Positions 1-10,726 of a DNA stretch of 64,000 nt are shown piece by piece. The notes under the pieces are model-generated. The model was not told where the DNA came from and did not search any database. It saw nothing but the letters and a program-made list of their open reading frames with translations. Source of the stretch: Poa pratensis (taxonomy: Eukaryota > Streptophyta > Magnoliopsida > Poales > Poaceae); assembly GCA_947311845.1 (NCBI GenBank), contig CAMZMU010000040.1, positions 65,753,626-65,817,625 of the forward strand, given 5' to 3'. Position numbers and translations under genes: made by a program. Each line of letters begins with the position of its first letter. The stretch's first letter is position 1.

Positions 1-1399
1 CCTGCTGTCCTGCTGCTGCTAACCCGGCTGGCCTTGGTGACTCGCCGTGACGACTCCTGGTACGAAGGCTGCGGAAAGATGTTGAATGTAACGCGCTTTT
101 CCGATGCGGATAATTTGCTTGCTGGGCTACAGCCGTTCGTAACATGTCAATGGCACGTCTTGCTTCTATCTCTGCAGGTGAATCGCCCAATGGGATATGA
201 TCTAGCGCCACTGTAGCCGCATATACGTTGTCAGTCGGGTTACTGTAATGACCCGCTGGCGTGTGGAATCTGGGTTGTGGTGGTGGCATAACTTCTGCAT
301 CTCTGCCGGCTCCTCCGGTTGGTACAACTGGTGACCCGGCTTGCGCTGGGGCCGGCGGGTTTGCCACCATCTGTCTTGTAGCTTGAACTGCAGGTGTTCC
401 TCCAATCAACTGATCATGCGGCATATGGAATAGATTAGCCGGGTTAATGTGACCACCACGGCCAATCAAACTATGTTGTCTCTGTTGATGTTCCCTCGAT
501 CGATTTTCTAATGCTGTTGCCACTTGCCGTAAAAACTCGTCATGTTGGTCCAACTGCCGCTGCAGCGCCGCTTGCTGATCAAAACGCCGTTGTAACGATG
601 TCATCTGCTGCTCGTAATTGATGCGAGTCGGGTCTGTTGCCCTGACTTGCGCTGCTGCCGCTGCTGGGGTTACAGGATTTGTTGTTGCTGCTGGATCAAT
701 TGGCAGGTCACTAAGGAATCGCGGCGGGGGCGGGTTAGGTAAAGCTGATGTTCCTTGACCCGTTCCCCTGTTCGCCAAGAATCCAAACATGTTTCTCTGT
801 GCCGCTGTATTTTCTGACTCGGTACTAACTGATGCACGTTCTCCATCTACTCCGACCTGCTGTTGCTCCTGGATAACTGGTTCTCTGATTGCCAAACCCG
901 GCGCCGCTTGACCCGGCTGGGTTACTACCGCCAAAGCTGTTGTTGGGACTGGTTCTGTGTTGATTGCTGGAGCGGTGTAGACCGCAGCCCGGCGCACCGG
1001 ACCCGGTTCTGACTCGTACTCTTCCTCTTCTACCTCGTATCCATAGCGATCCTCAAACAATTCCAAGATTGATTCTGTATCATCATTGATCTGGCCACGT
1101 GGAGCCCAAACCTGCTTTTCTGACCCGGCTCCCTGCGTGGTGTTTCCTGACTCGATCTCCGTCGTCCCAACTGATTCCTCTCCATCCGAGTGAACGGTGG
1201 TTCCTGTTTCAGATACAGAATCAGAAAATTGCAGGGCGGGTTTTGATGTACCTGTCATCCCCACAAAGACGTGGATCCGCCCGATCGGGACGACTGAGCC
1301 GGTCTCCAGTGAATCTGACTCCAGGCTCCACCCAGAATCGTCCACGATGTGCTCTCCTTGTAGGTTGATCACGACCCGGCCGATGGCCAGGTTCTGCAT
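1..1399 (-). CDS. Gag-region ORF of the Gypsy-type element (partial, open at the left edge)
   Basis: A single uninterrupted frame of about 466 codons runs from an ATG at 1399 (MQNLAIGRV...) to position 1 without a stop. The N-terminal third is acidic and Ser/Thr-rich. The middle is Pro/Ala-rich. A Gln/Arg-rich stretch predicted to form a coiled coil (QRRFDQQAALQRQLDQHDEF) follows, and then a His/Pro-rich segment. This matches the amino-terminal part of plant Gypsy gag proteins, which form virus-like particles around the element's RNA. No zinc knuckle or protease is reached before the edge. The long intact frame suggests a fairly recent insertion. The first ATG in this frame after the PBS was chosen; an upstream start is possible. 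Confidence 0.65.
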   Translation of the reverse strand, partial: MQNLAIGRVVINLQGEHIVDDSGWSLESDSLETGSVVPIGRIHVFVGMTGTSKPALQFSDSVSETGTTVHSDGEESVGTTEIESGNTTQGAGSEKQVWAPRGQINDDTESILELFEDRYGYEVEEEEYESEPGPVRRAAVYTAPAINTEPVPTTALAVVTQPGQAAPGLAIREPVIQEQQQVGVDGERASVSTESENTAAQRNMFGFLANRGTGQGTSALPNPPPPRFLSDLPIDPAATTNPVTPAAAAAQVRATDPTRINYEQQMTSLQRRFDQQAALQRQLDQHDEFLRQVATALENRSREHQQRQHSLIGRGGHINPANLFHMPHDQLIGGTPAVQATRQMVANPPAPAQAGSPVVPTGGAGRDAEVMPPPQPRFHTPAGHYSNPTDNVYAATVALDHIPLGDSPAEIEARRAIDMLRTAVAQQANYPHRKSALHSTSFRSLRTRSRHGESPRPAGLAAAGQQ

Positions 1400-1443
1400 G
1401 CCTCGCAGAGCTTCTCCCGTGATGATAACGCTTTTTGACGCTT

Positions 1444-1462
1444 GCCCCACGGTGGGCGCCAA
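1444..1462 (-). other. Retrotransposon primer-binding site
   Basis: TTGGCGCCCACCGTGGGGC lies immediately inside the LTR. TGGCGCC is the kind of sequence complementary to a tRNA 3' end that is typical of plant Gypsy elements; the exact tRNA is not assigned. Confidence 0.6.
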
Positions 1463-1463
1463 C

Positions 1464-2052
1464 TGTCGTGGTTTTGTCACGGCAGATGTTACCGGTGGTA
1501 ACTTGAGATTGGAGGCAAGTCAGTCATAGCGTTCGAGAGATTGTTTAGCTCACTAGGGAAAAAGGATGTATCCTGGTTCAGCCTCTCCATAGGAGATAAA
1601 GACCTACTTCCAGCCTGGTGTTTCTCTATTCTCATATCGATCTCGATCACCCGGCGGATAACAACACCGACGGGTTCCGAGTCTAGGTTACAAGGGTTCT
1701 CTCGCTGTAAGCTTGTATGTCTCGTCTGTCCTCTAAAGTTCCTCCTGTTCTATGACCCAGGAGCTGGTTTATATAGATACCCGGGTCTCCTGATCGATTA
1801 CAAGGTAAGGCCGGGTCACGCCCGAACTCGGAGTCCTAACCAAAGTCTAACTCATCTATCTTGGCCTCCAAGTCTCGCATACCGCCTCCGGGTCTTCTAG
1901 AACCTCCCTTGTTTACACCGGGTTACCAACAAACTCCTCGGTCCATCAATGTAGCCCGGCCCAAGATGATCTGGTGGGCCTCGCCAGTCTTTCCTCCTGG
2001 CGGGTCATAGTTTCCCTGTCCTTGGGCCTACCGGGTTATCTTTCCCCCAACA
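1464..2052 (-). repeat. 5' LTR of the Gypsy-type element
   Basis: The ends are TG...CA on the minus strand. A TATA box (TATATAAA, about 1768-1776) lies mid-LTR, as expected for the U3/R boundary. Confidence 0.8.
1768..1776 (-). promoter_or_regulatory. TATA box of the LTR promoter
   Basis: On the minus strand the sequence reads CTATATAAACC. It is followed by a pyrimidine- and GA-rich stretch consistent with the R region. Confidence 0.55.
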
Positions 2053-2184
2053 ATACCAAAAGGCCTTCTACTAAGCATACCAACAAGAGTACTCCAAAAG
2101 GTATTCAAAAGGTTTTGTGTTAATTATTTGTGTGTGCTTCTGCATCCCAAAAGTTCTTTGTGTTAATTATTTGTATGTGCTTGT

Positions 2185-3313
2185 GTAGCTACGAAACAGA
2201 GAGCCCAATGTAATGCTCGGCTTGAGAAGTCTCTTCTTGATATTCTTCATGAGCATGACAATACTTACCACAGGGGGCAAAATGGTTGGAGTAAGGAGAC
2301 TTGGAATGCAATGGCTGATCGTTTTCTTGAGAGAAACCCCCATGTGAGTTTCGATAAGTCACAAGTGCAGGACAAGGAGAAGGAGTTGAAAAGGGATTAT
2401 CGAATGTTGAAGGATGCTCGGCAGCAAAGTGGAGTTGGCTGGGAGGAGAGTACTTTCAAGTTGCAGGCTGAACCTCACTTGTGGGATAACTTAGAAATAG
2501 TAGGTTATCTCTTTTGTTGGAATTAGTAATGTTTTTTTCATAGCTTCTATCATTTTAACAATCATCTATTCCACTTGCAGTCTTTTGGTACAAGAATTAA
2601 GAGGTTCAAGCAGAAAGCTTTTCCTCTATATGATTCCCTTGGTGATTTGTACCATATTAAGTTTGCTCTACCACAGCTTCATTTGTTACTCTATCTAGTC
2701 CACTTGTAGCCTTACTAGCATACCTTTTGTAGAGCACACAGCTGAGGGCAGCTATAACTTCACCTCTACCGCCGAGCAACATCTGAAGCCTGAAGTTGCA
2801 GATATCGAAAGTGATGAAGATGAGAGTGAAGATACTGAGAAAGATGATGATTTGCAAGTACTGGATAAACCTGAGGTGGAGCATGTACAAGTGAATCAAA
2901 GGAATGATGATGTGGAGCATGCACAAGTGAATCAAAGGAATGCTGATATGGAGCATGCACAAGTGAATCAAAGGAAGGTTGTTGGTCCTTCAACAAGCAA
3001 GAATAAGAAGGCTAAGAAGAGCCCGAAGAAGAATAGTGGCGATGGGTTAGTTGGAGTGATGGAGAGATTTGTCAATATCAAGGAAAAGCAAGCTGAGGAG
3101 GAAAGTGCCGAGTCCAAAGAAGTGAACAAGTTTACAATCAGCAAATCCATTGAGGTCTTACACAGCATGAACGAGATCGTAGCTCACAAGAAAGTCAAGG
3201 CATTCAAAGTCTTCAAAACTGCTTAAAACCGAGAGACGTTCCTCACTTCGGCTGCTATGGATCGGACGAAGACCATCATGTGGCTGCGGCAAGAGATTGA
3301 AGAGCTGCCTTGA
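2185..3313 (+). pseudogene. Decayed Myb/SANT-like DNA-binding protein gene (Harbinger ORF1 type)
   Basis: Three exons are recognisable: to 2499, 2581-2656, and from about 2733. Exon 1 encodes a trihelix Myb/SANT-like domain (WSKETWNAMADRFLERNP, then KELKRDYRMLKDA and AEPHLWDNLEI). Exon 2 continues with FGTRIKRFKQKAFPLYDSLG. Exon 3 holds an acidic stretch, a threefold repeat of EHAQVNQRN, a Lys-rich nuclear-localisation-like patch and a C-terminal helix region. Two lesions are inferred. The second intron starts ATTAAG where GGTAAG would be expected, so the donor is lost. A TAA at 3224-3226 truncates the frame, although 28 in-frame codons continue to a natural-looking stop at 3311-3313. The family supplies the DNA-binding partner of Harbinger transposases and is also found as free plant genes. 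The 5' end is missing, cut by the Gypsy insertion. Confidence 0.65.
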
Positions 3314-3959
3314 GGTATATCCTCAACTTCTCAATTATATGTGCCTCTGTTTTATTTGTGCTGAAATATAGCTTTGTTGATTATTAGTAATCTCAGCCTG
3401 TCTTGTTGGATGTGTTCAGTGAAGTGTATGCCATGTTCAGAACCAGAAGTATTCTTATTCTTGGCTATAGGTTGCTAGTGCAGAAGATAAATTCTTGGCT
3501 GTGCAGCTTCTTTAGAGCTGATAACATTAGCTATTGATGTTTACGTGCATGCTTGGTGATATGGTGCTAGTCTCATGTTACCTAGCAGATTGAATTTAGT
3601 ACTCCACTGCATCTTCTTTAGATTCTTACATTTACATGATTTTCGAAACTTTGTTAGGTACAGGCCGATGCATGAAGTGAAATTGCTGCGGACCATTGTC
3701 AAAGATTGAAGTTCTACATGTTGTCATTCCACTTGAAAACCTGTTGCATGCTGGAGAAGAGATACTGATGCTTGTAGTCTGTACTGTATTGATATTTGCG
3801 TCCTAAAAATGTTGCCACTTATATTTTGCAGTCTGTAATGTAATCCTGTGCTTGGAATACATATTTGAATTTCTGCACTGGTTTGTGGATCTGCTTTAGA
3901 ACTTGGTATCTGAGAAAAAGTTGGATTTTTATCACTGATTATGCAATGAGAGTGAAAAT
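3314..3959 (+). other. Probable 3' untranslated and non-coding part of the Harbinger-like element
   Basis: AT-rich sequence without a coding frame lies between the ORF1 stop and the subterminal repeat. No other feature is seen. Confidence 0.4.
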
Positions 3960-4112
3960 CCCTGTCTACCGTTTGTTTTGTGGGGATTGGGAGTGGGGAT
4001 TGGGGTTTGGGGAATTTTGTGGGGATTGGGTGTGGGAAGGGGGTTTCCCCAATCCCCTAGGGGATAAACCCCACCAAACCCCAAAAAACCCTGAGAAACA
4101 AACAGGGCCTAA
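3960..4112. repeat. Subterminal palindrome and right terminal inverted repeat of the Harbinger-like element
   Basis: GGGGATTGG/GGTTTGGGG motifs are mirrored by CCCCAATCCCC and CCAAACCCC. The end GGGCC is followed by TAA at 4110-4112. Confidence 0.6.
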
Positions 4113-5254
4113 GGGGGGAAGGTTTGTCACATCCCAAATTTTGGAACTAAGAAAAACCTAGTTGATTGAGACCCAAAATTCAGAGCCAACAAAAACTTTT
4201 GAAATACTTTACTAATGTTTTTGTTTTCCTTCCTTTTGCTCTGTTAAACCTTGGGTAACTTGTTGATTGAGTTGTTGGCCACTGAATATAAACCTAAGAA
4301 CTCAACCAAGATAAAAATATATTTAACCTGGGTGATCATGTCATGACAAGATGTAACAATCCATATACCTTTTCTAATCTTATTTTGGCCAAATTCCATT
4401 TCAGTGATACTTGGTTTAGCAACAACCAAGATACCCATTACTTGAGAAAGTAAAAATATTTCCAAAATTATGTGTTTCCAACAATATGGAGATCTATATG
4501 CTATCTCCTACCTATCTTTCAACCTTGAGATTTTGCATGTGTTTACAATTCCTATTTCATAAACTCCTATTTCCACTCCATTTTAAAAGAACACTAGTGG
4601 GAAATATATTACCCCACATATTTTTCTTTATCAAACCTTTTGAAAACTATTAAGCTGCGAGTTGAGATACTTCTTAAAACATCATCTTGTCATAATTGGG
4701 TGTGGTCACTTTTTCACAAAATAGTATTGTTAATTATGGAAGTTGTGGTATGATTAATTCTTGTGGTTTGATTTGTGTGATCTTGGTTGTGTTGTTGACC
4801 GTTTATGTTTGTGTTGCTTGTGTGGTTAATTAATCAAAATTGCTTGAACATTAATTAAAACACACTTGACCACAAATTTGGAATGTGACTTGAATAAAAA
4901 TAAAACCTCTAAAGATATTCAAAGACTTGAATTAAAATCCCAATTTAAATAAATGATCTTAACAAATTATCCTCTCTACCTATTTCTCTATTTGATGTAA
5001 AACAATCATTTTCTTTTATGAAAACTCCATGAATGAGATGAAATAGTAATCATCTCACTTTCACATCACTCCCTCCTCAAAAATATATAGTTTCCAATTA
5101 AAATTATTTCAAATTATATTTCTCTCTTTAAATCTTAGTGTATATTCAAAACCCTATTCCTCTTCACACTAAAAATCCAGGAAAATAACCCTGGTCTTCT
5201 TACACATTCCTAAAACCAACCACAAACATAACTCACCAAAATTCAGAATTAATT

Positions 5255-6530
5255 TTGGTTCTGACATTTTGTCGAACACCTGACGGGCAGGAAAGCCCTA
5301 GCTTTCACAGCAGCTCGAATTCAATCAAATTCAATCGAATCTTTTCAAATCCCTGTGCCCTCTCCCTCTCTCTCTCACCCCTGAACTGTAGCCACACGAG
5401 AGCCAGCCTTGTTGGACGTTTCCCTCTGGAGTTTCTTCTTGGCACCATCCCTCTCTCCCCTCTCTTCCCGTACGCACGGGTGGGAAAGGAGAAGGAGGCT
5501 GTGCAGCAGCCCATGAGCGCGCCACTGTGCTCCTCTGCTTCCCCTTTGCCGACTGAGCATGGCCACGCACGCGAGATACATCCCCTCTGTCTCATTTCTT
5601 CTCCGTCCAATCACTGCTCGCCATGTCCATGGACACCGACGGCGTTCTTCGCCACCTCTGCACCCCAACACGCACCACACGACCTAGCCACTCCCCAGCC
5701 TCCCCGTGACCCCGGAGACACGCTCGCGTCACCTGCCCCGGCCCACCGCGACGTCAGCCGCTGTCGAACACCTGCGGGAGACGCCGAGTCCAGGGCCAGA
5801 ACGTGAAGCTTCTCGACCACGCCTCCGTCCCCAAAACCCTAACATCGTCACCTTGTCGTAGCAGTACCGCACAGGCAGCCAATGGCGCTCTCCCTCACTC
5901 TCTCTCGCCTCCGTAAACCCAGACCGCCGTGCACCGCCTCCGCCTCTATTTAAACCGCCCCCGAGCTCTCATCTCGCCACACTCGCTCCCTCTGCCTCTC
6001 TCCCACTCTCTACGCTTCTCTCGTGCACCGCCAGGAGGGCGGGCACGCTGCTGTAGCCTCGCTGCTGTGGTTGCAAGCACGGCCAAGTGCTGCCAGAGCC
6101 GAGGTCGACGTCGACCACGGCCGTGCCGTGCCCCTCTCCCTTTCTTTTCCCTCTGCCCCGTACTCTCTTCACCATCACCACCGCACTCACGCGTCGTGTT
6201 TTCCCTCTGTTCCGTGCACAGGAACATCGCCAGGAGCTCGCCGGAGTTGGGACGCGTCCATGAAGGCCGTGGAGCTCGTCGCCGACGTTCAGGCCATCCT
6301 CGACAAGCACGACTCCACCCACGAGCTTCCCCAGGCCGCCGCGTTCGTTCTGCGTCATCTCCAGCCCCGCCAGAGCCCCCTAGGTGAGCCGCTCATCCTC
6401 TGTCGCCGTCGCAAGTGCGGTGGCGCCGCTGTTTTGAGGTCGCCGCCGGCGCGTCCTCTCTCTGCCGTTGGATCGCGATCCAACGGCAGCAAACCGTTTT
6501 GGTTAGGCTTAGCCGCTGACGGGTAGGTCC
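5255..6530 (+). other. GC-rich, gene-like island inside the giant LTR
   Basis: C-rich, CT-repeat-rich sequence contains a TATA-like CTATTTAAACC (about 5944-5954), several short frames and a possible splice donor after CCCCCTAG near 6381. One frame reads MKAVELVADVQAILDKH (from 6260). A second exon-like stretch with acceptor-like TTTAG lies at about 7454-7566. This probably represents the LTR's transcribed leader, not a host gene. No protein family is recognised. Confidence 0.35.
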
Positions 6531-8459
6531 CACCCGTCAACGTTTTAATCATTTTCACGCGCGGGAAAAAAACTCTAACTGGGCCGAGCCCAGTGGGCTG
6601 AAACCCTCTCGGCCCATTCCTGTTTTTGTTTTCCTTCCTCGAATTAAAATTTAACAGAAACAATTCAATCTGTACCCAGGTTTGAAATTCAATAACTTGA
6701 GATTTATACATCCAAAATTTATGAAACCAAATTCTCTGTAGAGCAAATCAAAATGTTTAGATAATGGCAGAGGCCACATATCAATTAGATTAATACCATT
6801 TGCATGGTAATTCAAATAGTACAGAAGGTTTATTTTACAAACTTGTTTGTTTTTTATACTCTGTTAATCGAAATGGCAGGGATCCAATTTTTTTAGTTTA
6901 GTATTGTAAATTGTTAGCTACTTCTAATTTTATAGGATTTTTGGAGCAACAGAAACTCATTAGTAATTCAATTAGTGATTTGAACCTTTCTGTAGTAAAA
7001 GAATTATAGAGGGATAAATATTAATCCAAATGGACCTAGGCAGTTTTGTTGAACTTGTATTAGCCAAGGTTAGCTATCCCTAAATTGGCATAATTTTGTG
7101 ATCAACAGAACTTGAGATATGTATTAAAACTTGAGTGACTAGATTTCTGCCATAATAAAATCATATGCAAATTATGGTTAATTAAAATAAATTAAACCCA
7201 ATTGATTTGTCTTGTGTGTGACAGTAGCTTTCTGTAGAATCTTAGTTTGTATTTTTGTGATCAACATAAAGTAAATGGTGGATTAAATCGTGTGTAACTA
7301 GTTTCTAAAATTAATAATAATTTAAATTGAACTAAATTCAATTGTTTTGACTTCTATAAAACAGTAGGTGTTTGTAGATGTTCAGCTTGAGTGTTAGTGT
7401 TGCCTGGTCTAATTGTGTGGTAATTGTGTGTCTTGTTTGTTTTACGACGTTTAGACGAGAATTTTGCCGGGACTTGCGAGGAGGGGAATTTGTTGAACCA
7501 GAAGAACAAGACCAGGGTCACTTTGCTGAGCAAGGCAAGCTACTCTCTGATCATGCACATAAATAGATACATCTATTTTGTCTACATGTTTTACTCATGA
7601 GCAACTGTGGTTTTAAACACCTTTTCAAAATATATGAAAAACTATTTTGCCACCCTATGTAGAAATATAAGTTAGTTTATATCAAACTATAGGATGGGAA
7701 AAATATTGTTTATTCAAAACTCCTTTGCAAAAAATCCTTGGATTGGATTATGATATGTCGAGATGTCGGTGTTGAAGTGAAGAAATGGAGAATGGTGGTT
7801 TTGATAAAAAGCACATTGTGTCTTAGTACTTACGTCGACCAACCATACCCTGTGCGACCACATTTACCCCCATATGGGAACGGGGCTTAGTCATGTAGTT
7901 TGCTCATTTTAGTACGGGATACCTCAACAACGGAGATGACTCCGTTCCATGAGGGGATGGTTCGGAGACCTACCCCTGACCCGGGTCCTCGCACATTGGT
8001 GGAGGATAGAAGGTGCCACCATACATCGCCGGGCAGAACTATGAGTCCTCACACTTAGGGTCACCGACGGGTGAACCGGACTAGGTGTCGATGGAAAGTG
8101 TCATACGGGCAGGGTCCTGTACTAGCATGAGCAAATGAGAGGCTATGGCCGGTTACTCAACTTCGCATACACCTTGTATGGCGGGACGTGGCTGACACGA
8201 TGAGTTGCCGGATGGGTGTGGGAAAAGCGTGCTACCTCTGCAGAGTGTAAAACTATTCGAATAGCCGAGTCCTCGGTCATGGACAGTTGGAAGGCCCTAC
8301 TTCGACCTATGTGCAAGTTTTGCAAAGTTTTGTGTTTTAAAAATGGAGTGGAAATGTTTTATGCAACTATACCAAAGGGCCGGTATGAGGTTGTTGGAGA
8401 TAAATGACCATGAAGGGCTATGGTCGAAAAAGGAGGAGTTTTGGAGAAATAAACCTGGT

Positions 8460-8610
8460 GATGATTTTCGGGAATTTTTTTAAAAGAGACTTCTTACCTT
8501 TTTCAACAAAGATATATTTTCGGGAAAAAGTTTTAAAAGAGACTTATTACAAAGACAGATTTCTGAGAAAAGTTCTAAAAACCTTCTTTCCTTTTTCAAC
8601 AAAGATATAG
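8460..8610 (+). repeat. Short diverged tandem duplication in the giant LTR
   Basis: The block with TTTTAAAAGAGACTT and CTTTTTCAACAAAGATAT occurs twice, about 60-90 bp apart. Confidence 0.5.
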
Positions 8611-9066
8611 AGATGTTTTTCTAAAAACAAAAGTCTTATGAAATAAAAGTAAAACTAGTGCATATTCATGTTGGGGTAGTTTGCGAGTACAATTCAAATT
8701 GTACTCATATTGGTTTCGTCCCTTGCTATTGTCTTAGCCAGGTTTCGAGGAGCACTTCGATGAGGAGGACTATGGCGCCAATGTCGCAAACTAAGGATTC
8801 TTCATTAGTCAGTTGCCTGTGCGAACTAAGAAACGCTAGTAGGCCATCGACGTTGTATGCTTCCGCTGAATGATGATATTTTGCCCAGGAAGGCACTTAT
8901 GTAAGACTTGGTCTGTATGACCAAATTATTGTAAGGCTTGTATCGGGTGTTATAATGGATGTAAACTGTGATGCCAAGTCGAGTTATGTGCAACAACAAA
9001 CTGATCATGAGATTGTTGCTGGAAACATAACGGGTATCTCGGATAGCTAATCCGGGGCACACCACA

Positions 9067-9731
9067 AACAAAATATTCTCTTTGGTCTATGGAGAACCAA
9101 AACTCAAATTTTGACCGTTGAACACATGTTATTGTGAAAATAATCACATTTAACCGATGTTTTATGGAACGTACTCTTCAATAGATCATGTGTACATGAG
9201 CTGAACATGACATCACTAAAATTCAGTGATTCTGTCTTATAATTCAGTGATTCTGTGGTCGAACACGAACAAGCAGACTAATTCTGTGAATAAAACAGCC
9301 GTAGGGGCACTGTGCCAGCCTGGAGTAGTGAAGTGAATTGGGGAAATAGTGGGCTTGCACTCTGCTAAGGAGGCCCAGAAAGGTACCTATCTGGCCCATG
9401 TACGAAAAGGACGTCTTTTTCAGCAACGATCGCTATTCCTGGCCGATCTAGCTAGATTGGCGCCGTCGAAGCTCTCAGCCAGTCAGGCATGCGGCAGGAT
9501 CTAGCTTAGCGCTATCTACGTGGACCATCGACAACTTAAGAAGGAACAGAAGCAATGTGCCGTAGCTAGAGCATCTACCTGGCCATGGTTGGTTCTGAGA
9601 CGTGTTCGAGTTGAGGCTGAGCAGTCTCGTCCGTCGTCAAACAGGCAACACTCACATCCGTCCGTCCGTCAGGCCGGCCGGCGGCAGCAACAAACCAGCG
9701 GCGGCCATCGTCATCAATGGCGGTGCAGTGG
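9067..9731. other. Low-copy intergenic sequence
   Basis: No gene is recognised. A 16-bp direct repeat, AATTCAGTGATTCTGT, is separated by 5 bp near 9220-9256. Confidence 0.4.
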
Positions 9732-10535
9732 ATCGTACTTAGGGATGAAAACGGAGCGGATACAGACGGAACTGAGTGGTGCCACATTTGTTTTCATATT
9801 CTTTTGCGGAAGCGAAAACAAATACAGAAATCTCAGAAACAATTACAGAAACAAATATTGTCGGAAACAGATACAGACCGAATACGGTACAGAGACGGAA
9901 CACAAAGCAGATATTTACCGGAACCGAGAGATGCCTTAAATAATTAAGGAAAAGCCAAGCAAATCAACAAACTTGTCAAGTTTTTAAGATGAAATAAAAT
10001 TATAAGGAGATATCCTGATTATATAGTATGGCGTGCAACATTAAAAATATCTATTACCATCCCTATCCCTAGTATAACGCCGAAATGGAGAACGGAGACC
10101 GACCAGAGGGAGAGATGATATGCGAATACATAGGTCATAAACGTGCTAGCTTCAGATTCTTTTCATTTTTATTCTTTTCTTGGGTTGTGTCTAAATTTTG
10201 TCACCAGAATTTCCGTGCCTGATGGATTTGGAAATGACCGTGTAACAAAAAACGGAAAGTTCTGTATTACCGGAAACGGAATTTCAGTTTCCGCAGTCGT
10301 TCCGTCGGAATACGTTGTTCCGTTTCCGTTTCCGTTTCCGCATAAAAGTTTCTGTTTCCGTTTCCGTTTCCGTTTCCGTATTTCCATTCCGTTTCCGTTT
10401 TTCCACGGAAAAGTCGGAAATATTCCGTACTGTTTTCATCCCTAATCGTACTACTAATACTGATCAGTGGATTAATGCGCACGTCAAAGGCAGTGCAGTG
10501 GATCGCACTGCTAATACTGATCAGTGGATTTAATA
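9723..10535 (+). repeat. Tandem duplication interrupted by the hAT element
   Basis: GCAGTGGATCGTACT (9725-9739) joined to ACTAATACTGATCAGTGG after the hAT repeats at 10492-10530 as GCAGTGGATCGCACTGCTAA and following bases. The hAT element landed in the first copy. Confidence 0.6.
9740..10444. mobile_element. Non-autonomous hAT element, 705 bp
   Basis: Terminal inverted repeats TAGGGATGAAAAC / GTTTTCATCCCTA are flanked by the 8-bp target duplication ATCGTACT (9732-9739 and 10445-10452), which is diagnostic of hAT. Both subterminal regions carry arrays of the hexamer TTTCCG or its complement CGGAAA, densest at 10315-10400. hAT transposases bind such subterminal motifs. No transposase frame is present. 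Confidence 0.85.
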
Positions 10536-10643
10536 CGCTCAGCGACCACGTCAATTCGTCGTTATTATCGACATCTAGCGCACGGCCTTAATGGACGTTA
10601 CAGGGGCCGGCACGTTGACACCGACAGCAGCGACAGCGTAGTA

Positions 10644-10724
10644 CTCCGTTTCAAATTAGATGATTTTCGTAGACATGTCTAGATACATTCATATATTGAC
10701 AAATGAAATTCATCTAATTTGGAG
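10644..10724. mobile_element. Stowaway MITE, 81 bp
   Basis: The ends CTCCGTTTCAAATTAGATGA / TCATCTAATTTGGAG are inverted and flanked by TA on both sides. Confidence 0.75.
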
Positions 10725-10726
10725 TA

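Larger units (their letters stand above)
1..2052 (-). mobile_element. Gypsy-type LTR retrotransposon, 5' portion (continues past the left edge)
   Basis: Read on the minus strand, a 589-bp LTR (2052 to 1464) begins TGTTGGGGGAAAG and ends CCACGACA. It is followed by a primer-binding-site-like TTGGCGCCCACCGTGGGGC and then an open gag-region frame to the window edge. The order LTR, PBS, gag fixes the orientation. The other LTR and pol lie outside the window, so the target-site duplication cannot be confirmed; the flanking bases here are ATACC at 2053-2057. The body is rich in ACCCGG. Superfamily is inferred from the PBS and gag style; no pol domain is visible. The element interrupts the Harbinger-like element to its right. 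Confidence 0.8.
2053..4109 (+). mobile_element. PIF/Harbinger-like DNA transposon, right part
   Basis: The right end reads AACAAACAGGGCC and is followed by TAA, the 3-bp target preference of PIF/Harbinger elements. Just inside it, 3960-4100 is a G/T-rich then C/A-rich subterminal palindrome. The body carries a Myb/SANT-like gene of the ORF1 type that accompanies Harbinger transposases. The left end and any transposase would lie beyond the Gypsy insertion, outside the window. Assignment is by end sequence plus ORF1 type; the transposase itself is not seen. Confidence 0.6.
4125..9066 (+). mobile_element. LARD/Sukkula-like giant LTR (probably a solo LTR), about 4.9 kb
   Basis: It starts TGTCACATCCC and ends near TAATCCGGGGCACACC. 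Both resemble the ends of the long LTRs of Triticeae large retrotransposon derivatives (LARDs), and the length fits. The right part (7740-8340) contains blocks I recognise from that LTR type, such as GACTCCGTTCCATGAGGGG and ACTATTCGAATAGCCG. No PBS, internal domain or second LTR is present, so it looks like a solo LTR. A matching 5-bp target duplication was not found (AGGTT on the left, AACAA on the right), so the right boundary is approximate. Confidence 0.6.

Noticed and set aside
5255..5806. 183-codon plus-strand frame as a host gene
   Set aside because: It lies within the LARD-like LTR, is low-complexity and shows no domain.
10315..10400. TTTCCG repeats as a CRISPR or satellite array
   Set aside because: The repeats are hexamers without spacers and form the subterminal region of a hAT element bounded by an 8-bp duplication.
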